Positions 10,561 through 23,300 of a DNA stretch of 64,000 nucleotides are shown one piece after another (positions within the stretch are counted from its first letter, which is position 1; every line of letters begins with the position of its first letter). The notes below the pieces were generated by a model, which saw nothing but the letters and a program-made list of their open reading frames with translations, was not told the origin of the DNA and searched no databases. The DNA comes from Cristatella mucedo (taxonomy: Eukaryota > Bryozoa > Phylactolaemata > Cristatellidae), in contig WPIO01000034.1 of the NCBI GenBank assembly GCA_009760855.2, positions 2,123,001-2,187,000 on the forward strand, written 5' to 3'. The position numbers were made by a program, and so were the translations under genes.

Positions 10561-13500
10561 CAGAGGCCCATAACAAGCGACTTTACTGGGCAGCTTTCAT
10601 CCAACTTTGCTTATTTTCTGCATCGGCGACGTTGCCTTGACCTCTCACGTGCTAAAAGTGTATAGTTCGTTTTGCACACGCACAGCTCAGAAACGCTTCA
10701 GCCGATTATCTACACCACCGGTTTATTCTACAACACACGGAGCATAGGGGAGCACGACTTCCTTCGCCCCTCTCTCCCACTCGAGTCCCAGTCCTCGACC
10801 ATGCCTGCGAACTGGCCCGCCCGGACGATACATGCAACATCTGTTCACTAGCGGGTTAGCGGGAAAAACAATAGCGGCCTGTGTCCAAGCCTCGTCGCTG
10901 GCATCATCAGACTACAAAAAGTAGCTGACTGGCACTCTGCCATGCCTGCTCATGCAGAGATTACTAACGATCTATAAGTTACCAGCAAGCGCCTCGAAAT
11001 AAATCGGACATCAGAAATGCAGCCATAAAAATGGCATATTCCACATAAAAGCGGCTCACTTGCCATAGGAGTCAAAATATCTCTTTGTCGCCTGTTCTCT
11101 CGGAAAGCCAAATCGGATCCATGCATTTGCAAAACGTCGGCGACCCTCAGCCCACTCGGAGGGCTATTGTCGTCTATCTAAGTGATGGACAGTGATATTA
11201 TGCGCCCGGATGGATAGTGCAGTCCCTGTGAGAGAAAAAGCACATGGCCGAAGTATTTTGGGAAGTGGAGACCCAGCTCTCCCCTTTGCAGGAACTACAC
11301 ACGGTACAGTAGGGCCCCTAGCCGCCATTAGCCGATGTAGCCGCAAAGAAAAAGGGAAGAAAGTTACACATGAAATTTTGCACAAAAATTGTACAGTTCA
11401 ATTGGTTGCATCCATCAGGTGCTGGGATTAAGTCTCTGGCCTTTAGCTCAAGATGGAGAGTTCAAGCTCCGATTGGTTGCATCTCAGGCGTGCCTCGCGG
11501 GTGCCTTCTAGCGTACCTCGAAGGTCGAGACAGGACAAGGGATCGGCGAATAAGCAGCGAATTGCTGCCCCAAACTGAGCTCGCAACGGACAGACTTATG
11601 GGAGTAGGTCACGTGGTTCATTAAACTAGTCTATTTGTCCCGCTGGCGCAGCGATGATCCTAGTTGGCAATTATTAGGAGTAAATCAAGCGACCGCAACA
11701 TTTCGCAGCCGCGATGCATCAATCAAAGGTTGCTATGCAGTCTTTAGTTCAGCACCCAATCGAGAATCCGTAACAATCCCGGCTCAATAGCTTAGCTACA
11801 ACAATTTATATCTATTTTTGTCTTTTTGTATTTGTTTATTTTCTTCGTCTATTCTATCTTCTTTGTCTATTTTCTTCGCGAAAAGGAGCGTTCGCCTAGG
11901 GGGAAATTCAAGAGGGGCGGTCTGCAACGGTCAGATCGGACGCTGCGATAGTTAGGCCGCCAGGCAACTGCATTAACGCTAGCAGTTAGGGCACTGACAG
12001 ACTTCTGATGGGGGCAGAGCCTTGACTTAGGGTTTCGTGGGCGCAGAATGGACGTAACTCGCCGGGATGCTCGTTCGCGGATCGTTCCTCGGCGTCTTTG
12101 CAGCAGGAGAGCACAACATCCTAAGCGCACACGCCTGTCAGTGGCTCCAACTCTGGTCGGAGGCAGCAGCCTCTCGACTGGCCTCTACTCGACTAGGATC
12201 CGGAGCCAAGTTCAAGGTTGGCAGCCACCCGCTTGTTGATCGGCCTCGGTGGAAGCGTCGACCGCTCCTGTGCGTGCGTAAGCATTGGTTTACCGCAAGA
12301 CCTCAACCCTTCACCCCCAACTACTCCACTCCCTTCAACATTCAATGGGTTCAGCGAGTCACACGAGTCTGAATCCAGTGGCTAACAACGTTGGACGAAC
12401 ACCTGTCTTATTTCCCTAGGTCTTACCGCTATTCACGCATGAGCAGTTCAAGCTTCCTCACTCGCTCGCTTCAGCATAAAATGTAGCAAAGCGTGAAGCT
12501 CGAGATTAACCAGGGTAGCTGTCTCTACAGGATCCGAAGTTTACCAGCATGTTTTCAAAAGTGGTCACATATCCGAATCCAGTCTGTGGCTATTTGTTAG
12601 AGGTTAGGGTGTTTGGCAGCATCCGGCGGCAAGCTTCCTGGGACCGGGTGCACGCTACTGCCCCATTAAAACCGGGAGCTACCGGCAGCCAACAGCGCTC
12701 GGTGTGAACAGGCACGTGCGAAGTGTTCACATTTCTGCCGCTCGAGGGCTCATGCCGCAGGACGCCAAGCGAGCGTGCAGCCGCACGGCGGTTGTGCGTT
12801 ACTACCATGCGCGAATGCTTATACTCAAGAGTAGTGCCCGTCGAGCGGTAATTGATTAGTAAGCCACCTTTAATTTGTAAATGCGATGCAACGCTGCTAG
12901 CTGCAACAACGCTTGGAGCAACCGGGCGCGATTAGCGGTACCCTGTTCGAGGCAAATCGATAATACGTTATCGTGCTTTATAATGTAGCGAAACCGACTA
13001 ACCGACTACTCGCTACATCTGCATGGTTAGGCTTCTGTACAGAGTGCAGTACCATATTCATGAAAGACTAGAAGCACTTTGCATTAACTAATTCTGATAA
13101 CGCACAAGCGGCAGATAGACGGTGGCAATGCGATCCCGGGCCATTTAAGAGCCGCCGACCGAAGGATAGTCGGGTGCATTCGTTAGCAGTCCACCACCCT
13201 GGGGAGCAGGTTAAATCCGCCTCCGGCATTAAAGAGTCGGCAGTTGGACACTGCCGACATAACCAGTGGAGCCAGGATTTTCATCTGCGGAGGGAAAGAC
13301 ATGCGAAGTTATACTTAAGGGGCAAACTCCAAAAGCATAATTCGTGCACGCAGGCCTAGACGCACAATTAACGAAAAATGATAGTGCAAACGCGATACTT
13401 ATTCGACACGAACTCGGCGATTGCCAATCTAGCGTTAACGAGACACAATTTCGTAGACAGTCGGGGTGGAGCGTGTGAATCAGGGGCGGCCTTAGTCGCT

Positions 13501-14024
13501 AATCCGCTGTACGGAGGGGGGATAAACCACACTGCTCCCGGCTCCGCCACTGCCTGCAGTTGCAACCTAAAAGTACGCCCGGCACAATTATTTGCCCACA
13601 ATCCGAGGCTTGCTGGGAGTGTTCATCCAATCGCTAATCACTCGACTTGCTTACTATCCAGAATATTTAAAGTGCCCAAAAAGTGTTTTAGCTCTCTTGG
13701 GTCTCGACACAAATTTAATATTCTAATTCTAATTGCTCAAGTTACATAGAAAGAAGTTGGCACAGCTTGGGCAAATAATGAATTGAGTTAAACTGAATAG
13801 AGCGAAACCCTTACTTTGCTTTATCATGTAGTAAGTGAATCACGGCTTGCCTCCCGCTTGCAGTAAATTGGTATTTAAGCTTTGGACTGACGTTTCGCGT
13901 CTGTAATTGGGAATGAATAAGCCCTTCAGTGAATACAGTCGTACTCAAGAGTTTCTGTACAACAAAGCTGGCTTTTTATACTTGCAAAAACTAGTTATCC
14001 CCAAATAGGCTTGCACACATAAAA
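10561..14024. other. Region without a recognised gene
   Basis: Short open frames occur, for example 11192-11431, 12067-12372 and 13378-13749 on the plus strand. None shows a known domain or convincing flanking splice sites, and several overlap equally open frames on the other strand. Confidence 0.4.
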
Positions 14025-14025
14025 A

Positions 14026-14192
14026 ACTAGCTGATTTAAAAGCCCATTTTTATAAAGCAACAGATGAGCCTTAAAGGCTATCACCGCTGCTTGCAGCGGC
14101 AATACAGGATCTCAACGCAGGACTCGAACCCACGACCTCGGTACCGAGGTCGTGAAAAGCAACCGCTTTCCCTAGTCAGCCATCACGGCTCG
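14026..14192 (-). repeat. SINE1 copy, near full length
   Basis: Plus strand shows AGCTGATTTAAAAGCC, CAGATGAGCCTTAAAGGCTA, GCTTGCAGCGGCAATA, GGACTCGAACCCACGACC, then CCATCACGGCTCG. On the minus strand this gives a tRNA-like head with A and B boxes followed by the body. Confidence 0.85.
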
Positions 14193-14365
14193 AAAGTATA
14201 ATATAGCTGGTACACGATCTCAGTTCTTGGAAGAGAAGCGAGTGCTAAATTACGAAAATAAATGCAAAATATGTGCAATCGAAGTAAGAAACGCTCCTAT
14301 CATCGCGGGCAAACGAAGATGCTGCTCAGAGACATCCGAAGCGTGTGGCTGAATTAAAAGGTTTT

Positions 14366-15150
14366 TCTCTTCTAATACGTGATTCTGTTGTGCGACCTAC
14401 ACCATGTAGGTGTCGTTTTCGACAGGTGCCTAAATTATAAAAGCTTCATTCAGAAGACTGCTTCTACAGCGAGCCATTACGTCCGATCCCTATCTAAGAT
14501 TAGGAGCTGTCTTCCACAGTGGCTTGCAAAAAATTTAACTAGCTCCTTAGTTCTGTCTCGGCTTGATTATAATAATTCCCTTTTGGCTGGGCTACCAAAG
14601 AAAGCAACTAGGCCACTGCAGCTGGCTACGAATATGGCTGCAAGGCTAGTCTTCAAGTCCCAGAGGTTTGACCACGTGTCTCCTTTGCTAAAAGAGCTAG
14701 GATGGATACCGGTTGATCACTGGATACAGAGCAAAGTTCTTACGCTGACCCACAAGGCCCGCACGGCTTGGCTCCTTCCTACCTAGCTGAACTGCTGTAC
14801 CAATTTCAGCCTCTTCGCACCCTCAGATCCTGTGTGGACAATAAATTAGCCTTTCCATTCCTGCTCCCAAAGACCGTCGGTGACAGAAGCTTTAGCTCTG
14901 CAGGTCCTAGACTTTGGAACTCGCTTCCACAATTCTTATGCAACGACAACTACTCTTCTACTGCTGACTATGGCTCACCCTTTTCCGTGGTTCTGAGCTG
15001 CTACTTCCACGCTACTCACTACCTCAACTGCTCTCCTGACTCTGCTGTGCTTCCCAATTTCTCATTGTTGCGTGACGAAGTCTGTTGGCTACCGAATGCG
15101 TATCGAAAGCCGCTTAGGCTATGAGTGCGTTATACAAAACTCTCCTGCGT
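14366..15150 (+). mobile_element. LINE family A, C-terminal reverse transcriptase part
   Basis: Two overlapping open frames (14379-14786 and 14768-15124) encode the region after the catalytic palm of a non-LTR retrotransposon: RLDYNNSLLAGLPKKA, then LATNMAARLVFKSQ, LLKELGWIPVDHWI, and FSSAGPRLWNSLPQF. This order (R-LDYNNSLL, AARL, LHWLP-like, PRLWNSLP) is characteristic of CR1/L2/Jockey-group elements. A frameshift near 14770 separates the halves. The 5' part, with endonuclease and the YADD palm, is absent. It differs clearly from family B in protein and 3' sequence. Confidence 0.8.
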
Positions 15151-15536
15151 AACCGATATAGTCTTTATGGCTATGTGGAGTTACAGTCGGAGATAAATTA
15201 GATTACAAATGGGCAGCGATTAATTCCCAGATTTGAATCCCCACTGCGTATTTGGTTAGAGCGGATTTTTTTCCTCAATACCCGAAGCTAGCGTCTTGAT
15301 ATCTTGGCCTCAATAGATAACTAAGTTACATCTAGGCATGCCTATATATAGAAACACCGTGAATTTTTACGTAAGAGAGCTGAACCTTGACTTGGACTTG
15401 TCGCGGGGGCTGCCAAAGGGGTGAATAAGTCGCCCTGTCCCGGGTCAATCCGAGCTCACGTTTCCGGGTTTCCCAGCCTGCTACGATAAGTTCGTTAATG
15501 TCTTCCTATCGAAATTCTCCTCCAGATCCGACAAGC

Positions 15537-15695
15537 TCTCCAACGACAACTACTATCCTACTGCCGACTATGGCACATCTTTTTCAGTGGTCCTGAGCTG
15601 CTACTTCTATGCTACTCACTACCTCAACTGCTCTCCTGACTCTGCTATGCTTCCCACTTTCTCTTTGTTGCGTGAGACGAAGTCTGTTGGCTAGT
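15537..15695 (+). repeat. LINE family A 3' end, second fragment
   Basis: It repeats the 14943-15085 segment (AACGACAACTACT, CTGCTACTTC, CTCACTACCTCAACTGCTCT) in the same orientation 600 bp downstream. It is a separate insertion or a local duplication. Confidence 0.75.
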
Positions 15696-15948
15696 AGGCA
15701 GGACTTCGATGCAGCATTCACCTCTGGGGCGGCGGGCGAGCACAGTGAATCCCTCAGGGATGCTCCTAAGGTCGGCCAATCGCTGACCTCGATTGCCGAA
15801 CACTTACGCTATCAGTAGCCCGGCCAGCCCAGGGGCTGCAAAGAACTCGACAGCAGGCTGGTCACGTGCCATCCAGGAGTAGGTGCAAAGTCCGTCTGCT
15901 CTGCGAGCTGGTTGCGATTGACTGGCTGAGGCACCGAGGCTCAAGATC

Positions 15949-16142
15949 ATGGCAGCGCTCACCAAGTCGCGAGAGTGGACTCGGCTGCTGAGCCTCGCCG
16001 CCCGCACACACGACGTCTCGAGGAGGGCTTCGCTGTGCACCCGCCGCGCTGGATCTCGCGACGACGGAGACCTGCGAGATGCAGTGCTAGAGTTCGAGGA
16101 TTCGCTGCCGCACGCACGGGCTGTCAACCTGCCCCCGTCCTG
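15949..16142 (+). CDS. Rieske oxygenase exon 1
   Basis: Starts at ATG 15949 (MAALTKSREWTRLLSLAART), the first Met of the frame. It has many Arg/Ser and few acidic residues in the first 36 positions, as in mitochondrial presequences. It ends with NLPPS and TG before donor GTGAGG at 16143. TG plus G of exon 2 gives the conserved Trp of PPSWY. Confidence 0.8.
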
Positions 16143-19100
16143 GTGAGGAGTGCTGCCTGCTCGGCTGCCACTGCAGCGTTTCGAACCGTCTAGAGTGTAC
16201 CTGCTGCTGGCTTAACTAACGAGCCGGCTACTGCTTTCAACGTCTGCAGGTACACGCAGCGTTCAATGCACAGTCTCGAAATGTCGGCCGTATACAACGC
16301 TCGGTGGGTGGGCGTTGGAAGCGTTCAGCGAGTTAGCTCGGCGGGCAGCTATTTCACTGGTGAGACGGCCGCTGCTATCTATGCTGACTATCTATGCTGC
16401 CCACTCAATGCCTCCCTCACCCGCCCGCGCGCCCCGAGGCGGCGGCCCACTCCAGCCGCGCTCGCAAGCGCGCCGTGCGGCGACCGCATCTGGAATTGCT
16501 TAGGACTAGCGAGACCTGCACATGCGTCGTCGGCTGGACTAGAGCGGCAGCTAACTGGACGCCCGGCCTACTCCCTCATTACGGGCTTGACCTTGGGCTC
16601 GGGTCGACCAGTCGTCTGCTGGCGTGGCTATACGTCATATGTAGCCTGCAGCTATCCTGCTTATCAGGGCTACGGCTGACCCACGAGGTCTCTCTCGACC
16701 TGAGCCATTGTTTACTCCTGAAACTCGAGGCCATGAGAGGGTGTCTAGGTTCGTCGACATGGTTTTAATATGGAGCGCTCATTCCAACGGCCCACGGGAT
16801 CTGAGAAAAGTGATACCAAAGCCCTGTTTTGGATAGGCAAGTAAGTAGGTTACAGTTGTGACCGAAATCTGGTAACATCGGTTGCTTTAAAATAGCGGGC
16901 TACCTCTTTTTATCTCGTAGGTACCAGTTTACTAGCCAGGGCTGACCTGTTGTAATGCATCGACCCTCATAAAATTAAATTCGCATCCTGGCAAATGATA
17001 AATTAACAAAAGGGAGCTTCTAAGAGCAAGGACATCAAATTCAATGTGCCCGGGAAGCTTCGGAGACTGTTTTAGTTTCAACATTTTATAATCCAGCAGG
17101 CGTATAGCTCTGCTTGTAAATGTCCACTCACACTACACTAGGGCTCGGTCAAATTGTTCACAGGAGGCCATTATCTTCGGAGCAGCGGTCTACAAAATGG
17201 GGGAGGCGCTATCGGCGCGACGGAGAGCTTGATTACTCTACACTGAGAATGGGGTGCGGCAGTCGAAAAAGCTTATCTAGAAGGTTCCATGGAAAACTCT
17301 ACAAGGTCCCAGAAAAATGAGTAAGGTTCTGAATTGTATAACAGCATGGCCCTGTTTTGCTGCTGCGGTGTAACCTCGTGGCACTCCACTAGAACATTAG
17401 AGGTACCCAGAGAGCTTCGCTTCAATGCCCATTAGCCTAAACCAAAGCTGCTATTCAAACCGTATGCAAGCCAGTTTACGTCCATCGGCCCGTAAGAAAA
17501 CACTTCGAAGTGTCTGATGAACTACAGAGCATTTATAAGTTCAATTGTAGCCCGAAAGTGTCAAAAGACTGTGCTACAATATCAGATAATAATACTAATA
17601 ATAATAATAACAATGCACTTGATTAAGCACCCTCCGAGAACTCAATCTCTCTCTATGCGCTTTACATTTTCTGCAAAGGGAAATGCAATTGAATGGTGAG
17701 TAATATCATGCTTGATAAACAAACAAAAAGAATAACATGGTTACGGGTGACATGTACAGGGTCAGCATGCAAATGTGGTTAGTGGCAGCATGCAGTGTCA
17801 GCACGCGTAAGCACGTGAAGGACGAATCAGAGGGACCCACTAAATGCTGCCCTAAATAGGTGTGTTTTTAAGTTCTTTTTAAATGTCGTCAAGTCAGGGG
17901 ATGTTCTGATGCAAGTCGGGAGAAATTTCCAGGCTTTGGGAGCATACGAACTAAATGCACGGTCTCCAAAGGATTTGAGGTTTGTACGAGGTACTTGTAG
18001 ACTGTTGGATTCCGAAAAGTGGGTGAGACGATGCTTGGCTGGTGGGGGAGTAGATCTGTAGGCTGGAGCCAAAGAATGAAGTGACCTAAAAGTGAGTGAC
18101 AAAACCTTGAAGTCGATCCGTTGCTTGACTGGTAGCCAGTGCAGGTCGGCGAGAAGTGGTGAGATGTGGCAACTGCGACGCTCGCGACAGACAAGCCTAG
18201 CTGCGGAGTTTTACACCAGCTGCAATCGCCTGATCGCACATGCTGGCAGGCCAGTAAGCAGTGAGTTGCAGAAGTCAAGACAGGATGTCACGAATACATG
18301 GACCAACTTGGACGTGGTATCCTTATCTAAACAAGCCCGATAATCTAACTAACAGGTGGAGAAGTGTAAAGTATCCGTCTAAACTACGATTAAATATGTG
18401 ACATTTTAAAGGTAAACGAGAAACTTTATTCAAACAAGCGAGCGGCTGGCAGCCCGAAGAAGGAAGGCGACGGTGGGTGCGAAGGAGAGAACGTGCTTAT
18501 TCTGGTGAGAGGAGGGGGTGGGCCACGCGTGCTAGGAGGGAAAAGAGACGAGCTGATTAAACAGCCTCTTTTGTATAGCGACAGAAGAGTCTTTACGGCT
18601 ATTGCCACCGCTTGCAGTGGCAATAAAAGATTGCCCACCAGTGGATTCGAATGTATGACCTTGGTACCAAGGTCGTGAAAAGCAGCCGCCTAACCTACTG
18701 TCCCATCACGGTTCACTAAAAATGTTAGCTGATTTAACAGCCTCTTTTATTTAGCGACAGGTGAGCCTTTACAGTTATCACCACCGCTTACAGCGGTGAT
18801 AAAAAATCCCCCACCGTAGGATTCGACCCCACGACCGGGAAAAACGCCGTATGATTTGAACCCACGACCGAGGTCGTGAAAAGCAACCACCTTACCCAGT
18901 GTGCCATCCCGACTCACCCAAAGTTCAGCTCTTCTGGGGGAATCCCACTATCATTCTTGAAGAGTGAAGTGCAAGTTTCTGAGTAGAACAGATTCTGTGT
19001 AGGTTAAGAACCCCAAGTGCGAACCAACAAACAAGTTCTTGAAAATGTGTCGTAAATGTGCGCTCCGTCGGGCGAACCAGACGACCGAGTCGTGGGGCTT

Positions 19101-20280
19101 ATTGTAGCAGGAAGGCTGCGAACACGATTATACCGTCGAAGAAACTGCCAATTTTAGGATTTGGAGTGTGGCTTGAAATTTCTTTTAAAATCACTCTTAT
19201 TCATTTCGAGACAAAAACGTCACGAGACCTTCGGTAACGAAGCGCTGCAAAAGACGTTTCCGAGTCGACCGAGAGGTTGTCAGTCATTGCCAAGAGCCCG
19301 CTGAGCACAAGCTGCTATAACCAGCAATAAAAAAAAGCAGATGCAGCAAATTCATTGTCCGAGCAAGATCTGGGGAGCATACGGGCGCCAGAGCCGCACT
19401 TCAGCTGTAAACTGTGAATGAGCTTTTTTTTTACAAATGCACTGCTGGCTCCTGACCTTGACCGAGTACTTCTCGCCAATACAGCTGATACGGTGCCAGC
19501 CATTGCCCACGCGTGGCCGTGACCAGCAAAGCTGGATCCTCGGAGCACGGCCTCCTATGCTGGCTCGATGCTCCGCGAAGCTGTGCTGACCATAGCAGCA
19601 ACGAAGCGCCCAAGCCTCGATATAAAAACTTCATGTCGCTAGCGGGGACTCCAGTGTCACTAGCGGGGGATTTCATTGTGAACAAAAGGAACCTAAAAAC
19701 ACACCTATTTAGGACAGCATTTAGTGGGTCCATGTGATTCGTCCTTGATGTGCTTATGCGTGCTGACACTGTGCATGCTGCCACTAACCACATTTGCATG
19801 CTGACCCTGTGCATGTCACCCCTAACCATATTATTCATTTCGTCTGTTTTTCAAGCATGATTTTACTTACCATTCAATTGCATTTCACTTTAAAGCAAAT
19901 GTAAAGCGCCTAGAGAGAGATTAAGTTCTCTGAGGGCGCTTTATCAAGTGAATTATTATTATTGTCACTAGCGGAGGATTCCTATGCCGCTAGCGGAGGA
20001 AGATTAATCATAGAACCGCAAAAAGACACAAGTGTAAAGCGCCAACCGAATTCGAGTAATTTTCTAGTTCGAAGCTAAAAGCCTCACGAATAGTCCTCGC
20101 TTGAAGCACGTTTAGCTGAATATGACAACCAACATGGCCGCTTCCTTATCGGTTGTACTTCAGCCACCCCCAATAATCTCTCCTTGGGCTGTCATAATCA
20201 AGCTGATACACCGCTCCTGTGTTTCGCTGGCCCCCACCTTAAGTTAAGGTATCATCGGCCGAGATCATAAAAGAAACCCA

Positions 20281-20315
<35 letters not shown>

Positions 20316-23300
20316 TTATTAGCTGATTTAACAGCCGCATTTTTATATCGGCAGAAGAGCCTTAACGGCTTTCACCACAGCTTGCAGTAGGCAATACAGG
20401 ATTGCTCATTCCAAGATTCGAACACATGAACTGGGTCGTGAAGAGCGAGCACCTTACCTGCTGGACTATCACGGCCCATAACAGCTATGGTAGAGAGTTC
20501 AAAGTTAAGCCTCACCTCCTCTTTAGGCTCTAGCATAAGTTATTGTCGAGCATTTTCAGGCGCCTTCTTCGAAGCCTGTCGTTGCAGCCATCTTGTCTTG
20601 ATCCTGGTCATCGATTGCCGTCTCAGAAACGAGCTCTGCTTCCAATTTTCGTGGGAACCCTTGGTTTTTTAAGATGTTCAGGTCAAAAGCCTTCACTTGG
20701 CTAGAGACTGGTGAATGGTTAACGGAAGCAATCTGAAAACTAGAATACGATAGTGCATGCAGTACATAGTACATACAGAAATAGTGCATACAGTGCACAA
20801 GGCAGAGTAAACCTCCAGGCTGCACTGCTGCACAATTTATCATGTTCGTCCCTGGCATTCTCTAGCCAATCCAGTCTTGTGCGCCTTAGATTCATTTGAA
20901 CAGGCTGATGGGGCTACATGCAGCAAATGCCTTAGATGAGCACTCTCCCCGTGGCACGCTTTCGAATAGCAGTGAACAGTTATGTTTCTGCGAATCGGAG
21001 TAGAAAATTCGATTGATAGCAGGATTTTAGCCATAAGAAGTCGGCTAATACGAATGTGAGCTCGAAGATTGCTGCAACTTCAATGGAAGTATCGCTGAAG
21101 AACTCGCGTAAATATCATGACAGCAAAGAATTAGCCTCCTAAGTCAACAAACACATCCTATTATTGGTATCGCTAAAAGTTTATTCTTACTATCATTATT
21201 ATTAAGCCTAAATATTCAATTTTTTAGAAGTGGGAGCTCCGTGCCAAAGAATACCCGGAGTGCTCTTTCGACACCCTAATAAAAGAGGTTTTGTCGGGCC
21301 AATTTTAGTGCCTGAAGTAGAGCACCAATGTCGGTGTTCAGGTTTAGGATTTAGGTTTTAGGTCGGCTGCTGTTAGATCTGCCTGGAAAAACTACCTTCG
21401 TAGAAAGTCTAAAAACAAAATCGGCTACTGAAACAGATACGTTAGTCTGCTGGGGTAGCCGACATTGCACGTGCAGACCTCAGGCAACAGCTGCTGTTGC
21501 GGCTTTGTTGCATCTAAAAAAAAATAATGCAGCTGCTCCCCACAGGTGAAACATCGGGAAATCTGGGCCGGAGGCTCGACACAAGCGTGGCGCCCAGCTT
21601 CTGGTCGAATGCCTAATCGCGAAGTCTGATTGCACTCATGGGAGGTCGAGGACGAACTAGAAACTCGACGCTATGCCCTACTGTTGTCCAGAGATGCTAG
21701 AGAGGCGCCGCGTTGGAACGTGGCCAGTGCGGCTCAGGCGGACCCGTGCGGCGCAGTGCTCTCTCTGGACAGCGCTGCGGGATCAGAGGCAGTTTGGTCG
21801 CTCTTCCTGAGTCACGAGTCACGCACGTGCGGCGGCGTCCACGACATCCGTGAGAGCGAGCGTCCGCCAAATGGAAGTATAGGCACATGTTCGCATTCCA
21901 ATACGCGCTCGTTCTCTTGAAAAGAGGCAGATTCGCTAGCGACTCCTTGAGCCGGAGGGTTGGCATTCTAGAACCCCCGGTCTTCAATCCCCGTAAGACC
22001 GGCGGCAGAAGTAGAGCGCTTGGAACGCAGCCGGACGAGTGTTGTCCATCTTTAGCACTCGCGTAGGCCTGATCTCGCCCCGTCCCCCGTTTAGAGAAAG
22101 ACCGCAGCAGCAGCAGCAGCCGCGTCCAATGTGTGCCTGCTGGCAGCGCCTAGTTAGCCGTCCTCCACGGTAAACACGGGGTTGCATTTAGTAAAGCAAT
22201 GACCGATTCTCTTTGGAGCTAGCTCTGATTCATCGCACGAAGCTCAGCGCCGAGCAGGAGAGCTCGTCGAGCTCTCACTAACAAAAGCGGCTCCTCCACA
22301 TTTTGGGGGGCGTGTTTACGAGAGCGTGCTGTGGTGGATCCTGGCCCTTGGATCCTTGGCTGCAAATGAAGTGCGCGTAGCTACGCCTGCCTGTCCTCGA
22401 GAACGAGCGTTGCGACTCGGCTGCTGACAGAGCTAGCACCTCGAGACAAAGCAACATCTCATGAGTCGTACTAAATGCTGCATCGATGCATTCAGCCGAC
22501 AGGGCGGACCTCGGCAGCAATCAAGGCCCCCCACGACCAACTTATCCAACCAACATAACCACCATATCTGTATGTGTCCAGTTATATATAAATCATTTGC
22601 ATAGCGCCCCAAGAGAACTTAATCTCTATTCAGGCGCTTTACATATGCCTCGGGGCCCGAGCCCACGACCTCAGCCAGACCTTGGCCGGGGCGAGCGCCT
22701 TAACCGCTGGACCAATCCAGCTCAGTTACAAGAAGCCCGTAAACAACGATAATAATATGTTTGTATAGCGCCCTCAAAGAACTTAATCTCGTTCTAGGCA
22801 CTTTGCAGATGCTTTATAGAAAGCATTACGAAATGATTGTTGGTACCATTTGCAAGCAGCGAGAACAGTGTAAGCAGGTCCATGCACACGAAAGATGAAT
22901 CACAAAGATCCACGAAATTCTTTAATAAACAGTTGTTTTAAGCTTCTTTTTAAATGTCATGTCATGAACGCTATGATGTGCGCCTGTAGAGTTCCGGGCT
23001 TTGGGAGCGTAGAAAACGAAAGGCGCGGTCTCCAACGGCTTTGAGGTTCGTACTAGGAATAGCTAAGCGATTCGAGTCAGAACAGCGGGTTGTACGATTC
23101 TACGCTTGGAAGAGTGGTTCTGATAGGTAGGCTGGAGCCTGAGAATGAAGGGGCCTAAGAGTGAGTGACAGAACCTTAAAGTCGATATGCTGCTTGCTTG
23201 GGAGCCAGCACAGGTCGGCGAGAAGTGGTGCGATGTGGCAACTTCGACGCTCATGACAATGGCAAGCCACCCGATAGTCTTCCGATACTAATCCATCTTA

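Noticed and set aside
14379-15124. Host gene reading of the two plus-strand frames
   Set aside because: The protein is the C-terminal part of a LINE reverse transcriptase, frameshifted, with its 3' end repeated elsewhere in the window.
18551-18917. CRISPR-like repeat array
   Set aside because: Two SINE1 copies in tandem with no short spacers. The window is eukaryotic.
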